From positions 1 through 64,000 of the forward strand of contig NZ_JAACYW010000024.1 of NCBI RefSeq assembly GCF_015356825.1: a stretch of 64,000 bases of DNA. Reading direction: 5' to 3'. The translations under genes and the position numbers were made by a program. Numbering within the stretch: position 1 is the first letter of the stretch; each line of letters begins with the position of its first letter. The notes beneath the pieces are model-generated. The model saw nothing but the letters and a program-made list of their open reading frames with translations, was not told the DNA's origin and did not search any database. The stretch comes from Catenulispora rubra. Lineage in GTDB: Bacteria; Actinomycetota; Actinomycetes; Streptomycetales; Catenulisporaceae. Below, in pieces: positions 17,168-26,380 of the stretch.

Positions 17168-18345
17168 CCGGCATGAGTACCGATATCACGCGGCAGACGA
17201 TCGGGATCGGGCCGTTCCCGCCGGCGACGTTCGCCGTGGGCGCCGTCGCCGAGCTGGCGGGCAAGGTGCGGGGGCTCGGCGCGACGCGGGCCGCGATCGT
17301 GACGGACCGGGGGCTGGTCGCCACCGCCCTGCCGTCCGATGTCGCCTCGCGGTTGGCGGCCGCGGGACTGCACGTCGAGGTGTTCGGCGAGGTGCACCCG
17401 AATCCGACCACTGATGACGTCGACGCGGGTGCGGCGGTGGTGCGGGCCCTCGGCGCCGACACCGCCGTGGTGTCGCTCGGCGGCGGCTCGGCGCTGGACG
17501 GCGCGAAGGCGATCGCGCTGGCGGCCGCGAACACCGTGCCGTCGGCGGCGCTGGGCTGGGGCGGGGCGGGACTGGCTCCGGCGCTGCCGATCGTGGCGGT
17601 GCCGACGACGTCCGGGACCGGCGCGGAGTGCAACGACTTCGGCGTGGTGACCGACACCGGGACGCACCGCAAGTGCTACCTCGGCGGGCCGAGCTGCCTG
17701 GCGCGCGCCGTGATTCTGGACCCGGCGCTGACACTGACGCTGCCGGCCGGGGCGACGGCGGCGTCTGGGATCGACTGCCTGACGCACGCGGTGGAGTCGT
17801 TCCTGTCGATCCGCGCCAACGCCTGGGCCGACGGCCTGGACCTGCAGGTGGTGCGGCTGGTCGCGCAGTTCCTGCGGCGCGCGGTGTCCGACGGCTCGGA
17901 CCTGGAGGCGCGCGCGCACCTGCTGCTGGCCGCGCACACCGCCGGGTTGGCGATGAGCACGACGGGGCTCGGGATCGTGCACGGGGTGGCGCACCCGCTG
18001 GGTGGGCGCTTCGACGTGCCGCATGGCGTGGCGCTGGCGATGGTGCTCGGCGAGTGTTTGCGATTCAACCGGCCGGAGCGGGTGGAGCGGCTGGCGCGGT
18101 TGGCGGAGCCGTTGGGAGTGTTCGACGCGGGGGCTTCGGCCTCGCGCAATGCGGACGCGGCGATCGCGGCGATCGAGGAGCTGGTCGCGGACGTGCGGCT
18201 GGGGCTGCGGCTCGACGGGTTCGGGATCACGAAGGCGGATCTGCCGCAGTTGGTGGCGGATACGTTGGATGATGCGGTGATGGCGAACACGCCGCGCGCT
18301 GCCTCAGCCGAAGATGTCCACGCGATTCTTTTGGCGGCGCTGTGA
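17164..18345 (+). CDS. Iron-containing (group III) alcohol dehydrogenase
   Basis: 393 residues, ATG in an ATGA overlap with the previous gene. NAD-binding motif GGGSALDGAKAIAL; metal ligands Asp and His in NDFGVV and SGIDCLTHAVES, and two His in VAHPLGGRFDVPHGVALA. Group III dehydrogenases include GbsB, which oxidises choline in Bacillus next to betaine aldehyde dehydrogenase GbsA and an Opu transporter. The same trio (Opu importer, Fe-ADH, ALDH) is present here, so an alcohol such as choline or a related quaternary-amine alcohol is a reasonable first guess, though the extra genes point beyond simple betaine synthesis. Confidence 0.85.
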   Translation: MTGMSTDITRQTIGIGPFPPATFAVGAVAELAGKVRGLGATRAAIVTDRGLVATALPSDVASRLAAAGLHVEVFGEVHPNPTTDDVDAGAAVVRALGADTAVVSLGGGSALDGAKAIALAAANTVPSAALGWGGAGLAPALPIVAVPTTSGTGAECNDFGVVTDTGTHRKCYLGGPSCLARAVILDPALTLTLPAGATAASGIDCLTHAVESFLSIRANAWADGLDLQVVRLVAQFLRRAVSDGSDLEARAHLLLAAHTAGLAMSTTGLGIVHGVAHPLGGRFDVPHGVALAMVLGECLRFNRPERVERLARLAEPLGVFDAGASASRNADAAIAAIEELVADVRLGLRLDGFGITKADLPQLVADTLDDAVMANTPRAASAEDVHAILLAAL

Positions 18346-19796
18346 ATACTTCTCCCGAGCTTCCGCAGGGGTTTTCGACGAGCCCTTATATCGGCGGCGA
18401 ATGGGCATCCGGCGACGGCGAGCCCTTCGACGTGCTGAACCCGGCTACCGGTGAGGTGCTGGCGACCGTGTCCGGGGCCGGGCCTCGTGACCTCCAGTCC
18501 GCGCTGGCCGCCGCCTCCGACGCGTTGCCGGGGTGGTCTTCGACCGCACCTCGCGTACGTGGCGAGGTGCTGCGCCGAGCGTTCGAGCTCATGCACGAGC
18601 GGGCCGAGGAGCTGGCCACGCTCATGACCCTCGAAATGGGCAAGACCCTCGCCGATGCCCGCGCCGAGGTCGGCTACGCCGCCGAGTTCTTCCGGTGGTT
18701 CGCCGAGGAGGCGCCGCGCATCGGCGGCGAGTTGCGGACCGCGCCCTCCGGCGCCAACCGCATCCTGACGCTGCGCAAGCCGGTCGGCGTCTGCCTGCTG
18801 GTCACGCCGTGGAACTTCCCGGCGGCGATGGCGACGCGCAAGATCGGGCCGGCGTTGGCGGCGGGGTGCACCGTGGTGCTCAAACCGGCCGAGGACACGC
18901 CGTTGACCGCGTTGTATCTGGCCGCGCTGCTCGCCGAGGCGGGGGCGCCGGCGGGGGTGGTCAACGTGCTGCCGACGGCGCAGCCCGGGCCTTTGGTGGC
19001 GGCGGGGCTGGCGGACGAGCGGGTGCGCAAGCTGTCCTTCACCGGCTCGACCGCGGTCGGGCGGCTGCTGCTGGCCCAGGCCGCGCCACGGGTCTTGCGC
19101 AGCTCGATGGAGCTCGGAGGCAACGCGCCGTTCATCGTGCTGGAGGACGCCGACATCGACGCGGCGGTCGAGGGCGCGATGATCGCCAAGCTGCGCAACG
19201 GCGGCCAGGCCTGCACCGCGGCCAACCGCTTCCTGGTGCGCGAGGAGGTCGCCGAGGAGTTCACGGCGAAGCTCACGGACCGGATGGCGGCGCTGCGCCT
19301 CGGCCCCGGCATCGACCCGGCCACCGGTCTCGGCCCGATGGTGAACCGGCGCGCCGTGGAGCGGATCACCAAGCTGGTGGACGCCGCGGTCGCGGACGGC
19401 GCCAAGCTCCGCCTCGGCGGCACCTCGCCCGACGGACCCGGCTACTTCTACCCGGCGACCGTGCTCACCGACGCCGACCCGGCCTCGACCCTGGCGACCG
19501 AGGAGGTCTTCGGCCCGGTCGCCGCGATCTACCCGGCATCCTCCGACGAGCAGATCCTGGCCCAGGCCAACGCCACCGAGTACGGCCTCACCGGCTACCT
19601 CTACACCCGCGACCTGGCACGCGGCCTCCGCATCAGCGAGCAACTGGAGGTCGGCATGATCGGCCTGAACCGCGGCCTGGTCTCGGACCCGGCGGCCCCC
19701 TTCGGCGGCGTACGCCAGTCGGGGCTCGGGCGCGAGGGCGGGTTCGAGGGGATCGAGGAGTACCTGGAAACCTCTTACATCGCCACGACCTGGTAG
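18342..19796 (+). CDS. NAD(P)-dependent aldehyde dehydrogenase, succinate-semialdehyde-type
   Basis: 484 residues, GTG in a GTGA overlap. Active-site Glu in MELGGNAPFIV, Cys in GGQACTAANRF, cofactor loop FTGSTAVG. The KPAEDTPLTALYLAALLAEAGAP and LEVGMIGLNRGLVSDP segments are typical of the GabD/succinate-semialdehyde dehydrogenase branch, which feeds C4 units into the TCA cycle. As the last operon gene it would fit an end-step converting a semialdehyde to a dicarboxylate (inference). A strong hairpin follows its stop. Confidence 0.85.
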   Translation: MNTSPELPQGFSTSPYIGGEWASGDGEPFDVLNPATGEVLATVSGAGPRDLQSALAAASDALPGWSSTAPRVRGEVLRRAFELMHERAEELATLMTLEMGKTLADARAEVGYAAEFFRWFAEEAPRIGGELRTAPSGANRILTLRKPVGVCLLVTPWNFPAAMATRKIGPALAAGCTVVLKPAEDTPLTALYLAALLAEAGAPAGVVNVLPTAQPGPLVAAGLADERVRKLSFTGSTAVGRLLLAQAAPRVLRSSMELGGNAPFIVLEDADIDAAVEGAMIAKLRNGGQACTAANRFLVREEVAEEFTAKLTDRMAALRLGPGIDPATGLGPMVNRRAVERITKLVDAAVADGAKLRLGGTSPDGPGYFYPATVLTDADPASTLATEEVFGPVAAIYPASSDEQILAQANATEYGLTGYLYTRDLARGLRISEQLEVGMIGLNRGLVSDPAAPFGGVRQSGLGREGGFEGIEEYLETSYIATTW

Positions 19797-19816
19797 CCGC
19801 ACAGGCTGCCGGCACG

Positions 19817-19855
19817 CCGGGCGACCGCCGGACTCCCTCGCCGACGGTCGCCCGG
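19817..19855 (+). terminator. Hairpin terminator of the catabolic operon
   Basis: Perfect 11-base stem (CCGGGCGACCG pairing with CGGTCGCCCGG) around a 17-base loop, 20 bases past the last dehydrogenase stop. There is no T-run, as is common in high-GC actinomycetes. Confidence 0.65.
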
Positions 19856-19937
19856 CTGGTGTGCTGAACGCGGAAGCCCGTCGCAGGGCTGCGGCCCCAT
19901 AGCTCGGCGACCGGCAAGCCAAGCAGGACCAGTGCTT

Positions 19938-19965
19938 GGGGGTCGGGGGTCGGGGGTCGGAGGTC
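19938..19965. repeat. Four 7-base tandem repeats (GGGGGTC)
   Basis: GGGGGTC occurs three times and then once as GGAGGTC. It is in the intergenic gap upstream of the HAD phosphatase gene; no function is apparent. Confidence 0.6.
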
Positions 19966-20009
19966 GGCGCGAATTCTCTCCCCAAGCCCCGCATGCCAGT
20001 CTTGATCGC

Positions 20010-20828
20010 GTGAACTCACCTCAAGTCATCGCCACCGACCTGGACCGCACCCTTCTGCGCAGCGACGGCACCACCTCCGTGCGCACGCGCGCGGCGCTCG
20101 ATCTGGCCATGGAGCGTGGTGCGCAGGTGATCGCCGTGACCGCGCGGCCGATTCGGTGGTTGGATCGGCTCAAGCCGTGCTTTGGGCGGCTGCCGCATGT
20201 CATCGCTTCGAATGGGGCCGTGTGCTACGACCTGGCCAGTGGCGTCGCTTACGACGCGCGGCCGTTCGAGGCGGCGACCGTGGCGAAGCTGCTGGCCGGG
20301 GTGCGGGCCGCGGTGCCGGGGGCGCGGTTCGCGCTGGAGACGCAGGACGGGATGGTGCGGGAGGCCGACTATGAGCTCTCGCCGTTCGACCTGGACGGCG
20401 ACGATGCGGGGCGGCGCGTCGTGCCCTACGAGGACCTGCCTGAGGCGGTGGCCGGCGCGCCGCTGCTGAAGATCCTCGCCGCCGACCGGTCGCGGAACAG
20501 TGCCGACATGTACGCCGAGGCGCTGCCCGCGGTCGGCACGCTCGGCCAGCTCACCTACTCCACCAACCGCGGCGTGCTGGAGCTGGGCCCGCCGGGGGTC
20601 GACAAGGCCTCGACGCTGGCCGCCTGGTGCGCCGCGCGCGGAATCGGCGCCGCGGACGTCGTGACGTTCGGCGACATGCCGAACGACATCCCCATGCTGC
20701 GCTGGGCCGGGCGCTCGTGGGCGGTGGCGAACGCGGTCGACGCGGCCAAGGACGCCGCGACCAGCATCGCGGCCAGCAACGACGAGGACGGTGTCGCGCA
20801 GGTCATCGAAGAGCTCTTCCATGTCTGA
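20010..20828 (+). CDS. HAD-superfamily (Cof-type) phosphatase
   Basis: 272 residues from the GTG at 20010; the frame upstream is low-complexity and not family-like. Catalytic motif I is DLDRTLL (DxDxT) near the N-terminus, and motif IV is GDMPNDIPML near the end, with the type IIB cap between them. Known: Cof-type HAD proteins dephosphorylate sugar phosphates, flavin precursors or similar phosphometabolites. Specificity is unknown. It is monocistronic or co-transcribed with the methyltransferase that begins 81 bases downstream. Confidence 0.85.
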   Translation: MNSPQVIATDLDRTLLRSDGTTSVRTRAALDLAMERGAQVIAVTARPIRWLDRLKPCFGRLPHVIASNGAVCYDLASGVAYDARPFEAATVAKLLAGVRAAVPGARFALETQDGMVREADYELSPFDLDGDDAGRRVVPYEDLPEAVAGAPLLKILAADRSRNSADMYAEALPAVGTLGQLTYSTNRGVLELGPPGVDKASTLAAWCAARGIGAADVVTFGDMPNDIPMLRWAGRSWAVANAVDAAKDAATSIAASNDEDGVAQVIEELFHV

Positions 20829-20908
20829 GGCCGGAGACCGTCGAGGTCGAGTCTCGTATATCGAGACAGTTCTTCTCAAATAACGGTCGCCTCACTAGAG
20901 TCTCCGGC

Positions 20909-21751
20909 ATGACGACGCGGCCGGAGAACATACCCTCTAAAATCCGTCAGAACACGTACACCCACGGCCACCACGAGTCGGTGCTCCGCTCGCACCGCTC
21001 GCGCACCGCCGAGAACTCCGCGGCCTACCTGCTGCCCCGCCTAGCGGCAGGTCAAAGCCTGCTCGACGTGGGCTGCGGGCCCGGCACCATCACCGCCGAC
21101 CTCGCCGAGCGGGTGGCCCCGGGGACGGTGACCGCGGTGGAGATCACCGCCGAGGCGCTGTCCCTGGCGCAGGAGGAGATCGCCTCCCGGGGCATTGACA
21201 ACGTCCGCTTCGCGGTCGCCGACGTCCACGCCCTGGACTTCCCCGACGACACCTTCGACGTCGTCCACGCCCACCAGGTACTCCAGCACGTCGCCGATCC
21301 GGTGCTGGCGCTGAAGGAGATGCGCCGGGTCTGCAAGCCCGGCGGCGTGATCGCGGCGCGCGACGGCGACTACGGCGGCTTCCGCTGGTTCCCCGAGGTC
21401 CCGGCGCTCGACGAGTGGCTGCGCCTCTATCAGGCCCTGGCGACGTCCAACGGCGGCCACCCGGACGCCGGCCGACGGCTGCGCAGTTGGGCGTTGGAAG
21501 CCGGATTCCCCGAGGACGCCATCACGACTGGCGCCTCGTCGTGGGTGTACGCGACCCCGGCCGAGCGCCAGTGGTGGGCCGATCTGTGGGCAGAGCGCAC
21601 CACCAAATCCTCGACCGGCACGCAGTACGTCGAAAAGGGCCTCGCCTACGTCGAGGATCTGGACGCGGTCGCGGCCGGCTGGCACTCCTGGGCGGACAAA
21701 CACGACGGCTGGTTCAACGTCGTTCACGGCGAGATCGTATGCGTGGCCTGA
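20909..21751 (+). CDS. Class I SAM-dependent methyltransferase (UbiE-like)
   Basis: 280 residues from the ATG at 20909. SAM-binding motif I reads LLDVGCGPGTITADLAE (about residues 51-67), with the acidic end of strand 2 in VTAVEIT and motif III in HVADPVLALKEMRRVCKPGG. The DGDYGGFRWFPE region and tail suggest a small-molecule acceptor rather than protein or nucleic acid. Substrate unknown. Followed by a strong hairpin. Confidence 0.82.
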   Translation: MTTRPENIPSKIRQNTYTHGHHESVLRSHRSRTAENSAAYLLPRLAAGQSLLDVGCGPGTITADLAERVAPGTVTAVEITAEALSLAQEEIASRGIDNVRFAVADVHALDFPDDTFDVVHAHQVLQHVADPVLALKEMRRVCKPGGVIAARDGDYGGFRWFPEVPALDEWLRLYQALATSNGGHPDAGRRLRSWALEAGFPEDAITTGASSWVYATPAERQWWADLWAERTTKSSTGTQYVEKGLAYVEDLDAVAAGWHSWADKHDGWFNVVHGEIVCVA

Positions 21752-22166
21752 TATAGCCCGAATAGCACTCCCGGCCGTCGGAATACGCCGCCGGACGACG
21801 TTATTCGGCCCCCGAACCGTTCGGTATCCCGATATTTCCCTGCACAGCCCGGTCCTCTCGCATGCCGAGAGGGCCGGGCTGTTCGTGCACAGTCAGGGTT
21901 TTACCGCTATGGTTCCAGCCCATGGACGGCGCCGTGGTGCTCACGACTCGCGGCCACGTGGATTTCTGCCGCGTGGCCAGCGCGCTGTGTCCGCTTTCCC
22001 GATAAAGGTCCTGACCTCCCCCGGCGTCCGCATGCCGTCCTTTAGACGAGGGCTTTGCATATAAGCGGTGATTCCCGGGTACCGATCGGTCCGAGAACCG
22101 CTCAGCGCCCTGCCAAGTCCTTTCGACACGCATAAGCGTGCCCTGATACGGGAGCCACACGACGCC
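21752..22166. other. Intergenic region before the peptide-transport operon
   Basis: 415 bases. The first half holds a strong terminator for the methyltransferase gene (separate entry). The remainder, about 21891-22166, should carry the promoter and leader of the peptide-transport operon, but I see no recognisable operator, riboswitch or small gene in it. Confidence 0.5.
21845..21881 (+). terminator. Strong hairpin terminator after the methyltransferase gene
   Basis: A 16-base stem (left arm 21845-21860, right arm 21866-21881) with one G-T pair and a five-base loop; flanking TGCA..TGCA sequence can extend it. Confidence 0.75.
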
Positions 22167-23147
22167 ATGGGTCCTTTCCTGCTGCGCAGGATCGTCAACT
22201 ATCTGGTTCTGATCTCTCTGGCGACGTGCCTGGGCTACCTGCTCGCGGCCTCCAGCCTGAGTCCGCGCGAGTACTTCGCGCAGCGCCAGCCCCCGCCGCC
22301 GGCGGCGTCGGTGAACGCCACGCTGAACCAGCTGAACCTCAACGACAAGACGCCGTTGGAGGACCGGTTCGGGCACTGGGCCGAGGGCGTCCTGACCGGC
22401 GACCTGGGCCGGACCATCGACGACACGTCGGTCTCGGCGGAGATGGGCCGCCGCATCGGCGTCACCCTGCGGCTGGTGCTGGTCGGCACCATCACCGGGG
22501 CGCTGGTCGGGGTCGCGCTCGGGTTCGTCTCGGCCATCAGGCAGTACCGACCATCGGACCACGCCATCACGTTCCTGTCGTTCCTGGTGCTGTCCACGCC
22601 GGTGTTCCTGCTGGCGGTGCTGCTGAAGATCGGCACCGTCAAGATCAACCAGGCCGCCGGCACCACCCTGCTCCCCTACACCAACGAGACCACGGCGGGA
22701 CTGGCCGGCGGCTGGTTCCGACATCTCGTGGACCGCGGACAGCACCTGGTCGTGCCGACGCTGTCGCTGATGCTGGGGCAGGCGGCGCTGTTCAGCCGGT
22801 ATCAGCGCTCGGCGATGCTCGACGTGCTCGGCGCCGACTACATCCGCACCGCCCGGGCCACCGGCATGCGGCGCGGGCCGGCGCTGGTCAAACACGGACT
22901 TCGCACGGCCCTGATACCCATGGCGACGCTATTCGCCTACCAGATGGGGTTGCTGCTCACCGGCGTGACGTTCACCGAGAAGATCTTCGGCTGGCACGGC
23001 ATGGGCGAGTGGTTCGTGGACTCGATCGGACGCCAGGACGTCAACTCGGTCGCGGCGATGGTGCTGTTCACCGCAGTGCTGGTGCTGATAGCCGGGCTGC
23101 TGTCGGACATCGCGCACGCGCTGCTCGACCCGCGGGTGCGTGTCTGA
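22167..23147 (+). CDS. Dipeptide/oligopeptide ABC transporter permease (DppB/OppB type)
   Basis: 326 residues from the ATG at 22167, which follows GGAG and opens [20 protein letters not shown], a normal first helix; the longer frame upstream is not family-like. Six membrane helices; the conserved permease loop is [22 protein letters not shown] (about residues 225-246). In complex with the DppC-type gene it forms the channel of a peptide, nickel or oligosaccharide importer. The stop TGA overlaps the next ATG. Confidence 0.87.
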   Translation: MGPFLLRRIVNYLVLISLATCLGYLLAASSLSPREYFAQRQPPPPAASVNATLNQLNLNDKTPLEDRFGHWAEGVLTGDLGRTIDDTSVSAEMGRRIGVTLRLVLVGTITGALVGVALGFVSAIRQYRPSDHAITFLSFLVLSTPVFLLAVLLKIGTVKINQAAGTTLLPYTNETTAGLAGGWFRHLVDRGQHLVVPTLSLMLGQAALFSRYQRSAMLDVLGADYIRTARATGMRRGPALVKHGLRTALIPMATLFAYQMGLLLTGVTFTEKIFGWHGMGEWFVDSIGRQDVNSVAAMVLFTAVLVLIAGLLSDIAHALLDPRVRV

Positions 23148-24085
23148 TGGCGACCGGGACGGAGCTCGTGGTCGCCGAGGAGGACGCGGCCAGGCCGGCC
23201 GAACCGGAGGCGCTGAGCCGGGGACGGATCGTGCTGCGGCGGTTCCTGGGCCGCAAGCTGGCGGTCGTCGGACTGGTGATCCTGGTCCTGATGTTCGCGC
23301 TGGCGTTCATCGGGCCGTATCTGACCTCGTGGAACTACAAGGACCAGGACTACGACAACTTCCTGACCGGACCGTCGGCCACGCACTGGTTCGGCACCAC
23401 GCAGATCGGCTCGGACGTCTACGCGCAGACCATGCGCGGCCTGCAGAAGTCGCTGATCATCGGCCTGCTCGCGGCCGTGCTGTCGACCGGCCTGGCCGGG
23501 ATCGTCGGCGCCACCGCCGGCTACTTCGGCGGCTGGACCGACAGGGTCCTGATGTGGTTCGTGGACCTGCTGCTGGTGCTGCCCTCGTTCCTGATCCTGG
23601 CGATCACCTCGCCGCTGTTCCACGGCCGCACCTGGCTGCTGTTCGTGATCCTGCTGGCGGCGTTCAACTGGATGGTGACGGCACGTATGGTCCGGGGGCT
23701 CGCGCGGTCGCTGCGGGAGCGGGAGTTCGTGACGGCCGCCGAGATCATGGGGGTGCACCCGCTGCGGATCATCACCCGGCACCTGCTGCCGAACATGGCC
23801 TCGCTGCTGATCATCGACGCCACGCTGAACGTCGGCGGCACCATCATCGCCGAGACCTCGCTGAGCTACTTCGGGTTCGGCGTGCAGCCGCCGGACGTGT
23901 CGCTGGGCACGATCATCGCCGACGGGACCGACTCGGCGCTGAACTTCCCGTGGCTGTTCTACCCCGCGGGCATCCTGCTGATCCTGACGGTGATGGCGGT
24001 GGCGTTCGTGGGCGACGGGCTGCGCGACGCGATGGACGACGCGGCCGGCACCGCGTCCTCCTCCAGCACGGGAGGTGCGGCATGA
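23147..24085 (+). CDS. Dipeptide/oligopeptide ABC transporter permease (DppC/OppC type)
   Basis: 312 residues, ATG in a TGATG overlap. A cytoplasmic N-terminus of about 40 residues precedes the first helix, then the [20 protein letters not shown] segment typical of DppC (G-T-D/S-x-x-G-R-D-like region) and the coupling loop [20 protein letters not shown]. Partner of the preceding permease. The ATPase gene overlaps its stop by four bases (ATGA). Confidence 0.87.
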   Translation: MATGTELVVAEEDAARPAEPEALSRGRIVLRRFLGRKLAVVGLVILVLMFALAFIGPYLTSWNYKDQDYDNFLTGPSATHWFGTTQIGSDVYAQTMRGLQKSLIIGLLAAVLSTGLAGIVGATAGYFGGWTDRVLMWFVDLLLVLPSFLILAITSPLFHGRTWLLFVILLAAFNWMVTARMVRGLARSLREREFVTAAEIMGVHPLRIITRHLLPNMASLLIIDATLNVGGTIIAETSLSYFGFGVQPPDVSLGTIIADGTDSALNFPWLFYPAGILLILTVMAVAFVGDGLRDAMDDAAGTASSSSTGGAA

Positions 24086-26322
24086 GCAGCGTGAGCACGG
24101 ACGCGGTGCTGGAGGTCACGGACCTGCGGGTGTCCTTCCCCGGCGAGAAGGGCAAGCGGCTGGAGGCTGTCAGAGGCCTGAGCTACCAGGTGCGGCGCGG
24201 CGAGACGCTGGCCATCGTCGGGGAGTCCGGCTCGGGCAAGTCGGTGTCCTCGATGGCGGCGATCGGGCTGCTGCCGACGAACGCGTCGGTGACCGGCTCG
24301 GTGCGCTTCCGCGGCCGGGAGCTGCTGGGCCTCAACGACAAGGAGATGTCGCGGATCCGCGGCGCCGGCATCTCGATGGTGTTCCAGGACCCGCTGTCCG
24401 CGCTGACCCCGGTGTACCGGGTCGGCGAGGCGATCGCGGCGGCGATCCGCGTGCACCAGGACATATCTTCGGACGCTGCGATGCGCCGCGCGGTGGAGCT
24501 GCTGGAGCTGGTCGGCATCCCGGACCCGGTGCGGCGCGCGCAGGCGTTCCCGCACGAGTTCTCCGGCGGCATGCGGCAGCGCGTGATGATCGCGATGGCG
24601 ATCGCCAACGACCCGGACGTGATCATCGCCGACGAGCCGACCACCGCCCTGGACGTGACGGTCCAGGCGCAGATCCTGGAGGTGCTGGCCACCGCGAAGA
24701 AGGCGACCGGGGCTGCGATCGTGCTGATCACGCACGACCTCGGCGTGGTCGCCGGCTTCGCCGACCGCGCGACCGTGATGTACGCCGGCCGGCCGGTGGA
24801 GACCGCGACGGTCGAGGAGCTGTTCGCGGCGCCGAAGATGCCGTACACGGCGGGCCTCCTGGGCTCGCTGCCCCGGCTGGACGCCGGACGCGGCGCGCGC
24901 CTGCGGTCGATCCCCGGCTCGCCGCCCTCGCTGCTGGAGCTGGGGGCGGGGTGTCCGTTCGCGGCACGGTGCGAGTTCGTGATCGACGTGTGCCGGACGG
25001 CCGAGCCGGAGCTCCTGGAGATCGGGCGCGGGAGGGCGGCAGCCTGCCATCGGACCGGCGAGGGGCTGGACCTGATGGCCGCCGAGCCGGTCGTGGCCGA
25101 GACCGACGCCGCGGTCGAGCCGATCGGTGGATCAGAGATCGAAGTCGCGACCACAGCCGACACCGATCACGAACCGAGTGTCGCAGAGTCCGTACTCACC
25201 GTCCGCGACCTGATCAAACACCACCCGCTGACCAAGGGCTCGATCATCCGCCGCCGCATCGGCACCGTCCGCGCGGTCGACGGCGTCAGCCTGGACATCG
25301 CCGCGGGCAGCACGCTGGCGCTGGTCGGCGAATCGGGCAGCGGCAAGACCACGACCGTGATGGAGATCCTGCGCCTGCACACCCCGCAGGCCGGGAGTAT
25401 CAGTGTCCTGGGTCACGACCTGGACGAGCTGAACCGCGGCCGGAATGTGCGGCGCCGGGCCAAGCAGGTGCGGGCCGGGATCGCGGCGGTGTTCCAGGAT
25501 CCGCTGGCCTCGCTGGACCCGCGGCTGCCGGTGGGCGACCTGCTGGCCGAGCCGCTGCGAACGCACGGGTACGCGGCGATCGCGCCCCGGGTGCGGGAGC
25601 TGCTGGAGATGGTCGGGCTGGAGGCGTCGCACGCGAACCGCTTCCCGCGCGAGTTCTCCGGCGGGCAGCGGCAGCGGGTCGCGATCGCGCGGGCGCTGGC
25701 GCTGGAGCCGCGGCTGGTGGTGCTGGACGAGCCGGTGTCGGCGCTGGACGTCTCGGTGCGCGCCGGGATCCTGAACCTGCTCGCCGATCTGCAGCGCAGG
25801 CTGGGACTGGCGTATCTGTTCGTGTCGCACGACCTGGCCGTGGTCCGGCACGTCGCCGACCGGGTGGCCGTGCTGAACCTGGGCCGGGTCGTGGAGTACG
25901 GGGATGCCGACTCAGTGTTCGAAGACCCGCGGCATCCCTATACGCGTGCGCTGTTGTCGGCCGTGCCGGTACCGGATCCGGTCGTGGAGCGCCGGCGCGA
26001 GCGCATCGTGCTGCCCGGCGACCCGCCGAGTCCGGTGGTGCTCGACGGCGACGTCGAGGCGTTGCGCGGCTGCCGGTTCCGAAGCCGGTGTCCGCTGTAC
26101 GCGGCGCTCGAAGACGACGCGGCGCGCGGGCTCTGCGAATCGCAGGACCCTGAGCTGACGGCCGTCGAAGCGGCCGTCGGAACCGGCGCCGAGACCGGCG
26201 TTCCGACCCGCGTTCCGACCCGCGTTCCGACCCGCGTTCCGACCGGCGCCGACCGCTCGGCGGCGTGCCATCACCTGGGCGCCTGGGCACCCGCCCTGAT
26301 CCCGCACAGCACCGTGGCGTGA
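24082..26322 (+). CDS. Fused two-domain peptide ABC transporter ATPase (DppD-DppF type)
   Basis: 746 residues from the ATG at 24082 (GGGAGG upstream). Two complete cassettes in tandem: the first has Walker A GESGSGKS (about residues 45-52), signature FSGGMRQR and Walker B VIIADEP; the second, from about residue 370, has [16 protein letters not shown] and LVVLDEP. Each ends in the oligopeptide-type Cys-rich segment ([26 protein letters not shown]). The two NBDs, usually separate DppD and DppF proteins, are joined by a ~60-residue linker. A 12-base tandem repeat near the C-terminus encodes four V-P-T-R units. Confidence 0.88.
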   Translation: MSSVSTDAVLEVTDLRVSFPGEKGKRLEAVRGLSYQVRRGETLAIVGESGSGKSVSSMAAIGLLPTNASVTGSVRFRGRELLGLNDKEMSRIRGAGISMVFQDPLSALTPVYRVGEAIAAAIRVHQDISSDAAMRRAVELLELVGIPDPVRRAQAFPHEFSGGMRQRVMIAMAIANDPDVIIADEPTTALDVTVQAQILEVLATAKKATGAAIVLITHDLGVVAGFADRATVMYAGRPVETATVEELFAAPKMPYTAGLLGSLPRLDAGRGARLRSIPGSPPSLLELGAGCPFAARCEFVIDVCRTAEPELLEIGRGRAAACHRTGEGLDLMAAEPVVAETDAAVEPIGGSEIEVATTADTDHEPSVAESVLTVRDLIKHHPLTKGSIIRRRIGTVRAVDGVSLDIAAGSTLALVGESGSGKTTTVMEILRLHTPQAGSISVLGHDLDELNRGRNVRRRAKQVRAGIAAVFQDPLASLDPRLPVGDLLAEPLRTHGYAAIAPRVRELLEMVGLEASHANRFPREFSGGQRQRVAIARALALEPRLVVLDEPVSALDVSVRAGILNLLADLQRRLGLAYLFVSHDLAVVRHVADRVAVLNLGRVVEYGDADSVFEDPRHPYTRALLSAVPVPDPVVERRRERIVLPGDPPSPVVLDGDVEALRGCRFRSRCPLYAALEDDAARGLCESQDPELTAVEAAVGTGAETGVPTRVPTRVPTRVPTGADRSAACHHLGAWAPALIPHSTVA
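26199..26246. repeat. Four 12-base tandem repeats in the ATPase gene
   Basis: Four copies of CGTTCCGACCCG (last one slightly changed) encode V-P-T-R repeats in the linker after the second cassette; in-frame, so copy number can drift without loss of function. Confidence 0.75.
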
Positions 26323-26380
26323 TCCGCCCGGCGCTGACCGACTCACACCCTCACCACCCTCACCGAAGGAGAACAGCACT

